This document shows, piece after piece, positions 17,633 through 25,821 of a stretch of DNA of 64,000 nt. Location of the stretch: positions 1-64,000 of the forward strand of contig NZ_CYGX02000037.1 of the NCBI RefSeq assembly GCF_900019265.1, read 5' to 3'. The number at the start of each line of letters is the position of its first letter. Positions within the stretch are counted from its first letter, which is position 1. This stretch comes from Paraburkholderia ribeironis. GTDB lineage: Bacteria; Pseudomonadota; Gammaproteobacteria; Burkholderiales; Burkholderiaceae. The translations under genes and the position numbers were made by a program. The notes beneath the pieces were generated by a model, which did no database searches, was not told where the DNA came from, and saw nothing but the letters and a program-made list of their open reading frames with translations.

Positions 17633-18514
17633 ATGAACAAAAACTTCTTTCTGATCGGCATTGACGGCGGTGGCAGCGGCACGCGCGTCGTGCTCGGCGA
17701 CGCGCAAGGGCGCGAGTTGGCGCAGGCGGCCAGCGGGCCGTCGGGCTTGGGACTTGGCGTCGAGCGTGCATGGCAGGCGATCGAGGCTGGCTGTGGCGCA
17801 GCGTTCGAGCGCGCCGGCGCGACCCTGGACTGGTCGCGTTGCGTGCTCGGTTGTGGATTGGCGGGGGTCAACAATCGTGACTGGCTCGCCGAATTTCATG
17901 CGCAAGCACCCCAGCTTGCAGGACTTGCGGTGGAAAGCGACGCCTATACGACCCTGCTCGGTGCGCATGGCGGCGCGCCCGGCGTGATCGTCGCGCTTGG
18001 CACCGGCAGTGTGGCGGCCTCGCTCGCTGGCGACGGGGAATGGCGCGTCGTCAGCGGTTATGGCTACCCGTCCGGCGATGAGGCGAGCGGCGCATGGCTC
18101 GGCTTGCGGCTCATCGTGCATGCGCAGCAGGCGCTCGATGGGCGCGTGCCCAACGACGATCTGGTGCAAGCGCTGCTCGCGCACACCGGCGCGCACGACC
18201 GCGACGGTCTCGTCGTCTGGCTCTGCGCGGCCAATCAGACGGCCTATGCCAGGCTCGCGCCGCTGGCGATCGCGCATCGCACGCATCCGTTCGCGGCGCG
18301 CCTGCTCGGCGAGGCCGGCGTCGAAATCGGCAAGATGATTGCCGCGCTCGACCCGTCGGCAAAGCTGCCGGTCGCCTTGTGCGGCGGTCTTGGCGCGCCG
18401 TTGCGCGAGTATGTGCCGCAGATCTACCAGGCGCGTCTGTGTGAACCTTTGGCGGACTCGGCGCATGGCGGATTGCGACTGGCGCTGCGCGAAGCCGGGC
18501 GCGCGGCGGGCTGA
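17633..18514 (+). CDS. BadF/BadG/BcrA/BcrD-type ATPase, probable N-acetylglucosamine kinase
   Basis: 293 aa, ASKHA-fold kinase. The phosphate-1 loop is GIDGGGSGTRVVLGD at residues ~9-23, the Asp-containing segment VESDAYTTLLGAHGG lies mid-protein, and phosphate-2/adenosine motifs are VALGTGSVAA and ALCGGLGAPL. Bacterial members of this size usually phosphorylate GlcNAc or a muramic-acid derivative during cell-wall recycling; the substrate is inferred. The ribosome-binding site is weak. A HAD phosphatase gene follows 89 bp later. Confidence 0.8.
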   Translation: MNKNFFLIGIDGGGSGTRVVLGDAQGRELAQAASGPSGLGLGVERAWQAIEAGCGAAFERAGATLDWSRCVLGCGLAGVNNRDWLAEFHAQAPQLAGLAVESDAYTTLLGAHGGAPGVIVALGTGSVAASLAGDGEWRVVSGYGYPSGDEASGAWLGLRLIVHAQQALDGRVPNDDLVQALLAHTGAHDRDGLVVWLCAANQTAYARLAPLAIAHRTHPFAARLLGEAGVEIGKMIAALDPSAKLPVALCGGLGAPLREYVPQIYQARLCEPLADSAHGGLRLALREAGRAAG

Positions 18515-18603
18515 GAATCGCGGGCGGCGACGGCCGCGATCCTGTGCACGCCGGCGACAACGGTAAAATACGTGCTTCGACGCTGTCCCGACTGCCCCTC
18601 ACC

Positions 18604-19425
18604 ATGTACAAAGTCATTGCCACGGATCTCGACGGCACGCTGCTCAACGCCGATCATCAGGTCGACCCGTTCACCGTCGCCACAGTGCGCAAACTGGAAA
18701 GCGACGGGCTGCGGTTCGTGATTGCAACCGGGCGGCATTATTGTGACGTCGCGGGTATCCGCGACCTGCTAGGCATCAATCCGTATCTGATCACGTCGAA
18801 CGGCGCACGCGTTCATGCGCCGGACAATACCGTGATCCATGCCGACGATCTGCCGCCGGCCATCGTCCAACGCCTGGTCCTGCCGGAAATCACGGGTGCG
18901 CACGGCCGCGTGATCGTCAATCTGTTCGCCGACCAGGCGTGGTTGATCGATCAGGATGCACCTCATCTGCTGAAGTTCCACCAGGACTCGGGCTTCACCT
19001 ACGAAGTGACCGATTTGCCGAAGCACGACGGCGTCGACATCGCGAAGGCGCTATACATTGGCGAGCCCTCTGATCTCGCGCAGGTCGCCGCGAATCTCGC
19101 ACGCGAATTCGGCGACGACCTGTATGTGACCTATTCGCTGCCGGACTGTCTGGAAGTGATGACAGCAAATGTATCGAAGGGACATGCGTTGCAGTTGGTG
19201 CTCGAACGCCTTGGCGTCGACGCGTCGCAGTGCGTGGCGTTCGGCGACAACATGAACGACATCGATATGCTGGAAACGGCCGGTCACCCGTTCATGATGA
19301 ACAACGCCAACCCCGATCTCATGACGCGTCTGCCGAACGTGCCGCGCATCGGCAACAACTTCGAAGCAGGCGTTGCGCACCATCTGCGCAAGCTGTTCTC
19401 GCTCAACGACGAACTGATGTCCTGA
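18604..19425 (+). CDS. Cof-type HAD-IIB sugar/flavin phosphatase (YidA-like)
   Basis: 273 aa. It starts MYKVIATDLDGTLLNADHQV, with the nucleophile and acid/base Asp of HAD motif I. ITSNGA follows in the cap region, and GDNMNDIDMLETAG is motif IV, typical of Cof-type enzymes that dephosphorylate sugar phosphates or flavin intermediates. ATG 18604 is chosen because DLDGT must lie near the N-terminus; the frame is open 60 bases further upstream. Substrate unknown. Confidence 0.9.
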   Translation: MYKVIATDLDGTLLNADHQVDPFTVATVRKLESDGLRFVIATGRHYCDVAGIRDLLGINPYLITSNGARVHAPDNTVIHADDLPPAIVQRLVLPEITGAHGRVIVNLFADQAWLIDQDAPHLLKFHQDSGFTYEVTDLPKHDGVDIAKALYIGEPSDLAQVAANLAREFGDDLYVTYSLPDCLEVMTANVSKGHALQLVLERLGVDASQCVAFGDNMNDIDMLETAGHPFMMNNANPDLMTRLPNVPRIGNNFEAGVAHHLRKLFSLNDELMS

Positions 19426-19437
19426 TTCGAAATGGAA

Positions 19438-19471
19438 CCGGCCCACATCCATTTGCATGGATGTGGGCCGG
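19438..19471. terminator. Long perfect hairpin, probable bidirectional terminator
   Basis: CCGGCCCACATCCAT (19438-19452) pairs perfectly with 19457-19471 around a TTGC loop, giving a 15-bp stem. It lies 12 bp after the HAD gene and on the 3' side of the convergent repeat-protein gene. No long T-run is adjacent, so the termination role is likely but not certain. Confidence 0.6.
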
Positions 19472-19582
19472 AGTCGGCGCGCTGGCGTGGGCTGCGGCCG
19501 GCGCTATCAGCCGACGCCGCCACTTGGGCTGGGACTGGCCTGGGCGCTCAGGGCCGATGGCTGGCGAGCGTCCGCGCTACGA

Positions 19583-19903
19583 TCAACCGTGCCATCCGCC
19601 GCGGTGGTCGCCCCGATCATCGTGACCCAAGTGGCGGTCATTGCGATCCGGACCGCGGTCATACCCACGGTTATACCCGTGGTCATACCGATAATCGCCG
19701 CGATAGTAATCGCCACGATCGTAGCGATGGTTCCATCCGCCGTAGTACACCGGTTCTGGGGCCGCGTAGACGCTGGCTGGCTGCGCGTAAACCGGCGCGC
19801 CGAGCGACAGGCCGATGTTCAGATCCGTATGCGCTTGCGCGACACCGCATGCGCCCGCCGCGAGTCCAGCCGCAACCAGCAAGTGAGTGACGATGCGTTT
19901 CAT
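19583..19903 (-). CDS. Small secreted Tyr/Arg/Asp/Gly-rich repeat protein
   Basis: 106 aa with a clear Sec signal peptide (MKRIVTHLLVAAGLAAGACG, cleavage probably after AQA-H). The mature part starts with a short hydrophobic stretch with Ala, Pro and Tyr. From about residue 55 it is an irregular repeat of Tyr-Asp-Arg-Gly/Asp units (YDRGDYYRGDYRYD, GYNRGYDRGPDRND) ending in Asp/His/Gly (HDDRGDHRGGWHG). ATG 19903 has a strong AGGAG site. Such small periplasmic proteins are common in Burkholderiales and have no firm function; the charge pattern suggests an unstructured, perhaps metal- or polyanion-binding, protein. Confidence 0.75.
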   Translation of the reverse strand: MKRIVTHLLVAAGLAAGACGVAQAHTDLNIGLSLGAPVYAQPASVYAAPEPVYYGGWNHRYDRGDYYRGDYRYDHGYNRGYDRGPDRNDRHLGHDDRGDHRGGWHG

Positions 19904-20188
19904 GTTGCTCTCCTGTAAAGCGACATAGGTTTGTCGCACAGGTCCAATGTACGCATTCCGTCGGGGGCGACTGCGACGAGATGTTACGGACTGCAAGCAT
20001 CGCCGCAGCAGGAGTGGCGAATCAGCAGCGGCGTTCGAGCGCACCGCGGATCGGTGGCCATTCGCTGGAAACCTTCTCAGATAAAAGGTTTTCGGCTCAT
20101 CAAACGATGCCGACGCAAGGTTGGCGCCGCGCGGAACCCGATTTCGGCCGGTGCGTGCGTAATCGTGGCTTACATCTGTATTACCCGA

Positions 20189-20887
20189 TTAATCCGCAGC
20201 CCCCGTGGATGCCGCCGGCGCAGTTGCCGTCGATACTGTGCCTGGCAAAGCCGCGCAAGGACAATCGATCGCGCGCCCGTCCAGACCCTCGCGGTCGTGC
20301 TTGAAGCTGGCGCGTGCGGTGCCGTTCTGCCAGTCGAGTCGAACAATATAAATACTGTCAAAGTCGTCGGTCGACCAATTCGGGACATCAGCGGCATTGC
20401 CGCCGTGGGCGCTTAACATTTGGCGCAATAACTTCACGATCAACTTGTGCTCCCATGCCACGACGATCAGTTTGTCGCGATTGGCTGGATTGACGAGCGC
20501 GGCGCCGAGCTGGTCAATTTGCGCAAAACCGTACGGCGTTTGTACCGGCATTTGAAACTGGATCGCGGTCGGCTCGATCGTCGCCAGCGGACGGATGTAG
20601 TAATAGGAACGGCCGCTATCGTCTTTTTGCTGGCCGGGGTCGGGCGCGTAGATCGCATCCGGCTTGCCGAACTTGGCGGCGATCACCGCCGGCAACGCCA
20701 ACGCGCGGTTGAGACCTTGGCAGTTGAGCTGGCCGTAGCCTTGCGCGGGTTTCTCGCCGTGTCGCACGAAGATAAGCGTTTCGGTGTTGCCCCCGGCCGC
20801 TTGCGCGGTGGGCGTCGCCCACACGCCGGCACACAAGCCGCCAATGGAGAGCGCGACGCCCTGCAGGAATCCGCGGAGACGGTTCAT
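20189..20887 (-). CDS. Secreted histidine phosphatase family protein
   Basis: 232 aa. A signal peptide (MNRLRGFLQGVALSIGGLCA, probably cleaved after TAQA) is followed by ETLIFVRHGEKPAQGYGQLN, the RHGE catalytic motif. IVVAWEHKLIV supplies the second His region. The organisation recalls periplasmic phosphoglycerate-mutase-like phosphatases of unknown substrate. I take ATG 20887; a GTG nine bases upstream is also possible. It is the intact family member in this window, unlike the broken gene near the left edge. Confidence 0.8.
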   Translation of the reverse strand: MNRLRGFLQGVALSIGGLCAGVWATPTAQAAGGNTETLIFVRHGEKPAQGYGQLNCQGLNRALALPAVIAAKFGKPDAIYAPDPGQQKDDSGRSYYYIRPLATIEPTAIQFQMPVQTPYGFAQIDQLGAALVNPANRDKLIVVAWEHKLIVKLLRQMLSAHGGNAADVPNWSTDDFDSIYIVRLDWQNGTARASFKHDREGLDGRAIDCPCAALPGTVSTATAPAASTGAAD

Positions 20888-20991
20888 CGGTAGCACCTGT
20901 GCAAGCTCGGGAAGTTGCCCGATTCTAGCAGCGGGTCATGGCTGGGCGGTGCCGGGTGGTCGGTCAACGCGTTGTGCACCGGAAAACAGAA

Positions 20992-21009
20992 CGGGCGCCG
21001 TAGCGCCCG
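20992..21009 (-). terminator. Terminator after aqpZ
   Basis: On the minus strand, CGGGCGC and GCGCCCG (20992-20998 with 21003-21009) form a 7-bp stem with a four-base loop. TTCTGTTTT follows. It is 32 bp past the aqpZ stop. Confidence 0.7.
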
Positions 21010-21040
21010 CTCTGACTGCCCGATTAAATACGCTCGCCGA

Positions 21041-21781
21041 TCAGTCGAGCGCCAGTTTCTGCACATTGTCGCCGCGGCTTTCCGCGATCAACGGATACAA
21101 CAGGCCCGCGATCACCGCGCCGATGACCGGAGCGACCCAGAACATCCACAATTGATCCACGGCTGCCCCGCCGACGAACAGCGCCGGGCCGGTGGAGCGC
21201 GCCGGATTGACCGAGGTATTGGTGACCGGAATCGAAATGAGGTGAATCAGCGTCAGGCACAGGCCGATGGCGATCGGCGCGAAGCCGGCCGGCGCGCGCT
21301 TGTCGGTTGCGCCGAGGATGACGAACAGGAAGAAGCCGGTCATCACCACTTCGCAGATGAATGCCGCGCCGAGCGAGTAGTGGCCCGGCGAGCGCTCGCC
21401 ATAGCCATTGCTCGCGAAACCGCTCGCGACGAGGTCGAAGCCCGGCTTGCCGGACGCGATGAGCGACAGTACCAGCGCACCCAGCACCGCGCCGATCACT
21501 TGCGCGACGATATACGGTGGCAGGTCTCGAGCCGGAAAGCGGCCGGCGACGGCCAGCCCGACGCTCACGGCCGGATTCAGATGACAGCCGGAAATGTGTC
21601 CGATCGCATAAGCCATTGTCAGCACGGTCAGGCCGAAAGCGAACGACACACCCACGAAGCCAATGCCCAGGCCGTGGACCGGCCCTGCGAAGTTCGCGGC
21701 GAGCACGGCGCTGCCGCAGCCTCCGAGCACGAGCCAGAAGGTGCCGAACAACTCTGCAGCAAGGCGCTTTGACAACTGCAT
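21041..21781 (-). CDS. aqpZ: Aquaporin Z
   Basis: Water channel of the inner membrane, 246 aa, six transmembrane helices. Both NPA boxes are present: GCHLNPAVSVGLAVAGRFP and TNTSVNPARSTGPALFVGG, the Arg after the second box being the selectivity-filter residue. The N-terminus is MQLSKRLAAELFGTFWLVLG. ATG 21781 is used (AGGAAT upstream) in place of an in-frame upstream ATG. Monocistronic, divergent from the H-NS-type gene. Confidence 0.96.
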   Translation of the reverse strand: MQLSKRLAAELFGTFWLVLGGCGSAVLAANFAGPVHGLGIGFVGVSFAFGLTVLTMAYAIGHISGCHLNPAVSVGLAVAGRFPARDLPPYIVAQVIGAVLGALVLSLIASGKPGFDLVASGFASNGYGERSPGHYSLGAAFICEVVMTGFFLFVILGATDKRAPAGFAPIAIGLCLTLIHLISIPVTNTSVNPARSTGPALFVGGAAVDQLWMFWVAPVIGAVIAGLLYPLIAESRGDNVQKLALD

Positions 21782-21889
21782 GATTGGTATTCCTAAAAAT
21801 GGATACTTCTGGAGCACACACGGCTTAGTGCGAGTGCATGCCTTGAACGCGCAATTCTAGGCAAAGGCAGTCAAAAGGGGTGTCAAGAA

Positions 21890-21919
21890 TTGTCAATGCG
21901 GAGTCCGCTTTACTATTAT
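21890..21919 (+). promoter_or_regulatory. Candidate sigma-70 promoter of the H-NS-type gene
   Basis: TTGTCA (21890-21895) and TATTAT (21914-21919) are 18 bases apart in an AT-rich divergent spacer, about 150 bp upstream of the gene start. The direct repeat TGTCAA precedes it. Evidence is positional and by consensus only. Confidence 0.45.
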
Positions 21920-22067
21920 TGCCAACGATAAAGACGCCGCTTTGCGATTCACAATCTTTTTAATAATTATCAGAGGATATCTCCTAAACCGGTATTAGTG
22001 GCCATTGCGAATTTTTATAATTACAGTTAGTCTGCCGTCGAATGAGTTCTAAAAAGGGGAGAACCAG

Positions 22068-22370
22068 ATGTCTCAATATGCTGACCTCAAGGCGCAGATC
22101 GCCAGATTGCAGGCACAGGCAGAAGAAGCGAGGCGCACGGAAATTGACAATGTAATCGCCGACATCCGCCAAAAGATCGCTGAATACGGTCTGACCGCGC
22201 AAGACCTCGGCTTTGCAGTTGCCGCGAGGCGCGGCCGTCCACCCAAGAAGGCGCCGCTCCCGGCGAAATACCAGGACCCGAAATCGGGCAATACGTGGAG
22301 CGGGCGCGGCAAGCCACCGAAATGGATTGTCGGCAAGAATCGCGAGCGCTTTTTGATTGGTGCGGCTTGA
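22068..22370 (+). CDS. H-NS histone-like nucleoid protein
   Basis: 100 aa, typical of Burkholderiales H-NS homologues. The N-terminal ~45 residues are a coiled-coil oligomerisation region (YADLKAQIARLQAQAEEARR). The linker ARRGRPPKKAPLPAKYQDP is basic. The C-terminal DNA-binding motif is TWSGRGKPPKWIVGKN. It would bind AT-rich DNA and silence genes such as horizontally acquired ones. GGGGAG precedes the ATG. Confidence 0.93.
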   Translation: MSQYADLKAQIARLQAQAEEARRTEIDNVIADIRQKIAEYGLTAQDLGFAVAARRGRPPKKAPLPAKYQDPKSGNTWSGRGKPPKWIVGKNRERFLIGAA

Positions 22371-22472
22371 GTCAGCCGTCGGCCAGCACGAAAGCCAATT
22401 GAAGGTTTTTCGGCGCGCCGTTTTATTGGCTAGCGCGAATGCGGGGATGGAGCCGCGCCGGTCGCCGCATTA

Positions 22473-22499
22473 AAAAAGCCGCCCATGGGGGCGGCTTTT
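22473..22499. terminator. Bidirectional terminator after the H-NS-type gene
   Basis: AAAAAGCCGCCC, ATGG, GGGCGGCTTTT: a strong GC stem with A-tract before and T-tract after. It can stop transcription from the H-NS-type gene and from the minus-strand glycosyltransferase gene. Confidence 0.85.
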
Positions 22500-22658
22500 C
22501 CGTAGAAGCAGCGGGATAAGTGGAATTTCCCGGTCGCGCAAACGATTCACATGTCAGTCGCACTCACATTGGTGTGCGAATCGCAAAACGGCGTACGCGG
22601 TGGGGCAGCGGCGGAAACAGCTGAACGCATAGCGGATCAGCTGTTTTCGAGTGGCCCG

Positions 22659-23723
22659 TTAACCCACGGCCACCTGACGCAATACCGGGCGGCGCGTTGC
22701 TTCAATCAGCGTCGAATAGCCGTCGACATAGTTTTGCGCCATCGTTTTCGAGCTGAAGCGGCGTTCGAACTGCGCGCGGATTTCGGGGCGCGACAGCTCG
22801 TCGAGACGCTGCAGCGCAGCCACTGCGCCCTGCACATCCTCAACGATATAGCCCGTCACGCCGTGATCGATCACTTCCGGCACCGAGCCGCGGTTGAACG
22901 CAATCACTGGTGTGCCGCATGCCATCGATTCGATCATCACGAGGCCGAACGGCTCCGACCAGTCGATCGGGAACAGGAGCGCCTTGGCACCGGACAGAAA
23001 CTCCGGCTTCTGCGCCTCGTTGATCTCGCCGACGAATTCCACGTGCGCCATCGACAGCAAGGGCTCGATTTCACGTTTGAAGTATTCCTGGTCGACCTTG
23101 TCCACCTTGGCGGCGATCTTCAGCGGCAAACCGCTTTGTGCAGCGATCTTGATAGCTGTATCGACGCGCTTTTCGGGGCAAATGCGGCCGAGGAACGCGA
23201 GATATTCCGGCTTCTTGTGCACTTGCGGTGTCAGCAACTGGTCCGGCAGACCGTGATAGACGGTGTTGAGCCAGTTGGCCTGCGGCAGCGGCACGCGCTG
23301 CGAATCGGAAATCGACACCACCGGCACGTTCGAAAACGCGTCGAACACTGGCTGCAGCTCCGGCAGATCGAGGCGGCCGTGCAGCGTGGTCACGAACGGC
23401 GTGTCCATCGTGGTGAAAAGCGGGAACGGCATGTAGTCGAGGTGAAAATGCAGCACGTCGAATTCGTGCGCGACCCTGCGCACTTTTTCCATCATCAGCA
23501 CATGTGGCGCCAGCGCATCGCGGATCGTCGGATCGAGGCGCAGCGCGCGCGGCCAGCAGGCGTCGAGGTGCGCGGACGTCGCCGAGTCGCCGCTGGCAAA
23601 CAGTGTGACGTCGTGGCCGAGGTCGACCAGCGCCTCGGTCAGATATGACACCACGCGTTCAGTGCCGCCGTAGAGTTTCGGCGGGACTGCTTCATACAAC
23701 GGCGCAATTTGTGCGATTCGCAT
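22659..23723 (-). CDS. GT4-family glycosyltransferase
   Basis: 354 aa, GT-B fold. The N-terminal domain has MRIAQIAPLYEAVPPKLYGG then TERVVSYLTEALVDLGHDVT, the acceptor-side signature (PxxYGGTE). In the C-terminal domain, EPFGLVMIESMACGTPVIAF is the EX7E donor-binding motif. The protein resembles UDP-glucose-using transferases of the glycogen-synthase/mannosyltransferase class, such as those making exopolysaccharide or glucosylglycerate-like solutes; acceptor unknown. ATG 23723 has CGACAGGAG upstream, directly abutting a palindromic-repeat cluster. Monocistronic. Confidence 0.87.
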   Translation of the reverse strand: MRIAQIAPLYEAVPPKLYGGTERVVSYLTEALVDLGHDVTLFASGDSATSAHLDACWPRALRLDPTIRDALAPHVLMMEKVRRVAHEFDVLHFHLDYMPFPLFTTMDTPFVTTLHGRLDLPELQPVFDAFSNVPVVSISDSQRVPLPQANWLNTVYHGLPDQLLTPQVHKKPEYLAFLGRICPEKRVDTAIKIAAQSGLPLKIAAKVDKVDQEYFKREIEPLLSMAHVEFVGEINEAQKPEFLSGAKALLFPIDWSEPFGLVMIESMACGTPVIAFNRGSVPEVIDHGVTGYIVEDVQGAVAALQRLDELSRPEIRAQFERRFSSKTMAQNYVDGYSTLIEATRRPVLRQVAVG

Positions 23724-23735
23724 GCGTTTTCTCCT

Positions 23736-23925
23736 GTCGACCAGAGTTGACGCTTTAGCTGTCGGCCAGAGTTCGCTGTCGGCCGGAGTTAGCGCTTTAG
23801 CGCTTACTCCGGCCCCATGCAACGCTGTCGGCTGGAAATGGCGCTTTAGCGCTTATTCCGGCCCCATGCGCATTACTCTGGTCTCATGCAAAGCACTTAC
23901 TTTGGTCTCATGCAAGACGGTTGCT
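23736..23925. repeat. Cluster of 30-bp palindromic (REP-like) repeats upstream of the GT4 gene
   Basis: The best unit has arms CCGGAGTTAGCGCT (23783-23796) and AGCGCTTACTCCGG (23799-23812) around TT, paired at every position but one. A second, worn unit is at 23831-23862, with degenerate copies on either side, spaced by GGCCCCATGC- or GGTCTCATGC-like stretches. The unit nearest the gene ends in CTCTGGTCGAC (minus strand), immediately before the ribosome-binding site. The same family occurs at 54798-54963. It is not CRISPR: units are palindromic, spacers are short and similar. Confidence 0.85.
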
Positions 23926-24261
23926 GTTCACTACGGCTTCGCACAGCGGCGCTCGAATAGACCGAGGAGCGAATGCCTGACGGACGGTTGGGCGCGGTAA
24001 TCTGCCGCCCGGGGGTGTCCCGAAATTGCATCGGGTATTCCCTTAGCGTTCATTATCGGGATCGGCCGCGTTAATTCGAGCTATTTTTCAAACGCTTAAT
24101 GTTGTTACAGCGGGAAACATCGTGCCTTACAGATCGTTGCGGACGCGATCCCGATAATCGGGTAAAGCGCGGCAGCTGGTATAGGCAAACGCTGAATAAC
24201 CGCGTCGAAATCCCGGCGGCGCAGGTATCCGGCCCCGTCAGTCGCCCTTGCAGAAGCCGGA

Positions 24262-24289
24262 TTGCAGACTAGTGAAAAGGTCTTATAAT
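24262..24289 (+). promoter_or_regulatory. Candidate sigma-70 promoter upstream of flhDC
   Basis: TTGCAG (24262-24267) and a perfect TATAAT (24284-24289) are 16 bases apart. It would give a leader of about 335 bases before the flhD start, long but plausible for a master regulator. No coding gene lies between. The activity is inferred from consensus only. Confidence 0.55.
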
Positions 24290-24436
24290 TCTTTCTCACC
24301 GGTGCAAAGGTGCGGGTCGGGAGTCATCCAGAACTCACCGGTTAGTTCATGCCGTCACCGCGAAATATTTACAGCGCATTACACGTCCCAGACTGGGCGC
24401 CGCTTCACTCCATTCAATTTCCCCACGCGCTGGTTC

Positions 24437-24478
24437 TTGTAGGAAAAATTCCTACAACAATGACGGATTAATCCGTCA
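24437..24478. promoter_or_regulatory. Two adjacent palindromes upstream of flhDC, candidate regulator sites
   Basis: TTGTAGGAA-AAA-TTCCTACAA (24437-24457) is a perfect 9-bp inverted repeat. Three bases later, TGACGGATTAATCCGTCA (24461-24478) is an 18-bp perfect palindrome. They lie 155-196 bp before flhD and downstream of the candidate sigma-70 promoter. The first resembles binding sites of NarL/RcsB-type response regulators, the second a LysR/TetR-like operator. Transcription-factor binding is inferred; neither site is followed by a T-run. Confidence 0.6.
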
Positions 24479-24632
24479 GACAGCCGGGGTGTCTCTCCGA
24501 TTTTCGTCGGCTCCCCCTTTCGACACAATGCTTGCAACACCAGAAACGAGCCGGTTTGCGCGGTTGAAATGCGCGCCTCCGAGCAAACGTTTCCGCCACG
24601 GCCTGACCAGCCAGATATACCCCGGGGGAATC

Positions 24633-24953
24633 ATGAGCGCGACAAGCGATATGCTCAATGAGATCAGAGAAGTCAATCTGTCGTATCTCCTGCTCGCGCA
24701 GCGTTTGCTGCGCGAAGACAAGCCGATGGGCATGTTTCGCATGGGGATTTCGGACCAGCTAGCCGATGTGCTCGCCAATTTGTCATTGGCGCAGACCGTC
24801 AAGCTGGCGGCGTCCAATCAGGTGTTGTGCCGTTTCCGTTTCGACGACCATGCCGTGCTCTCCGCGCTGGCCGACAAAGGCAAGTCGAGCGCAGTGGCGC
24901 AGGCGCATTCCGCGATCCTGATGGCAAGCCAGCCCGTCGAGCAACTCAGCTGA
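24633..24953 (+). CDS. flhD: Flagellar master regulator subunit FlhD
   Basis: 106 aa. It matches FlhD over most of its length (MLNEIREVNLSYLLLAQRLL, MGISDQLADVLANLSLAQTV, SNQVLCRFRFDD). FlhD and FlhC form the FlhD4C2 complex that activates class II flagellar promoters. ATG 24633 follows GGGGGAA; the frame is open upstream, but that part lacks family sequence. flhC begins 51 bp downstream. The intergenic 24003-24260 region shows nothing I can name. Confidence 0.96.
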   Translation: MSATSDMLNEIREVNLSYLLLAQRLLREDKPMGMFRMGISDQLADVLANLSLAQTVKLAASNQVLCRFRFDDHAVLSALADKGKSSAVAQAHSAILMASQPVEQLS

Positions 24954-25004
24954 TGGCGGCGGCTATCTCAAACCACGCGATCGGGCAGGGGGATTGGCAA
25001 ACGG

Positions 25005-25565
25005 ATGGCCTATAAAAGCGTCGTACTCGAAGTCAGGGAAATCACTCTGGCCATCGAGCTGATTGAACTTGGCGCGCGTTTGCAATTGCTGGAAGCGGAA
25101 ACCAGTCTGTCGCGCGACCGGCTCATCAAGCTGTACAAGGAACTGAAAGGGGTGTCGCCACCCAAGGGCATGCTGCCTTTTTCGACCGACTGGTTCATGA
25201 CCTGGCAGCCGAATTTTCACTCATCGCTGTTCTATAACATCTACCGCTTCATGGCCGGCCACGGCGGCTGTCCGACGATCGAGTCGATCGTGAAGAGCTA
25301 CCGGCTCTATCTGGAGCACGTCCAGTTGCACGACGACGAGCCCGTGCTCAGCCTCACCCGCGCGTGGACGCTCGTGCGTTTCTTCGATTCCGGGATGCTG
25401 CAGATGACCCCCTGCTGCCGCTGCGGCGGGCATTTCGTCGCGCATGCGCACGATCCGCAGCACGCGTTCGTCTGCGGACTGTGCCAGCCGCCGTCGCGCG
25501 CCGGCAAGACAAAGAAAGTCGCCGACGCCCGGGCTCGCGAGAGCCTCGCCGCCCTCGAGGCTTGA
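25005..25565 (+). CDS. flhC: Flagellar master regulator subunit FlhC
   Basis: 186 aa, usual length. Conserved N-terminal ELIELGARLQLLEAETSLSR, mid-protein GMLPFSTDWFMTWQPNFHSS and YRLYLEHV. The zinc site is formed by cysteines in TPCCRCGGHFV and FVCGLCQPP. FlhC provides most DNA contacts of FlhD4C2. It is co-transcribed with flhD and followed by a 256-bp gap holding the motA promoter. Confidence 0.97.
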   Translation: MAYKSVVLEVREITLAIELIELGARLQLLEAETSLSRDRLIKLYKELKGVSPPKGMLPFSTDWFMTWQPNFHSSLFYNIYRFMAGHGGCPTIESIVKSYRLYLEHVQLHDDEPVLSLTRAWTLVRFFDSGMLQMTPCCRCGGHFVAHAHDPQHAFVCGLCQPPSRAGKTKKVADARARESLAALEA

Positions 25566-25749
25566 GCCATGTGGCGGCCGTTGCGCCGCGGGCTTTGCCT
25601 GTGCGGCGCCCTTCTGGCGCATCTGGCGGCCCGCTGGCGCCTCCGGTGGCCCGCTGGCGCGTTGGCGGCCCCGTCACCGCACGCCGGTTGCCGCCTGGCC
25701 GGCCCGCCACGCCTCTGGTTTACACCAGAACGACGAGCCGCTTTTCCGT

Positions 25750-25776
25750 CAAAGTTTTCCGCATCGTTGCCGTAAA
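25750..25776 (+). promoter_or_regulatory. Sigma-28 promoter of the motA-che genes
   Basis: CAAAGTTT (25750-25757), 11 bases, GCCGTAAA (25769-25776): nearly the FliA consensus with exact spacing, 46 bp upstream of the motA start. It would place motAB and the following che genes in the late, FlgM-controlled class. Confidence 0.87.
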
Positions 25777-25821
25777 CCAGATTAACGACGGTTACCGTCG
25801 CTTCTTTGTGAGGGCTCGGCA

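Noticed and set aside
23736..23925. Possible CRISPR array upstream of the GT4 gene
   Set aside because: Units are internally palindromic and diverged, spacers are short and alike, and no cas genes are nearby. It fits REP-type repeats.
24248..24442. Small 64-codon frame in the flhDC leader
   Set aside because: Its start overlaps the candidate promoter, it has no ribosome-binding site, and the sequence shows no family likeness.
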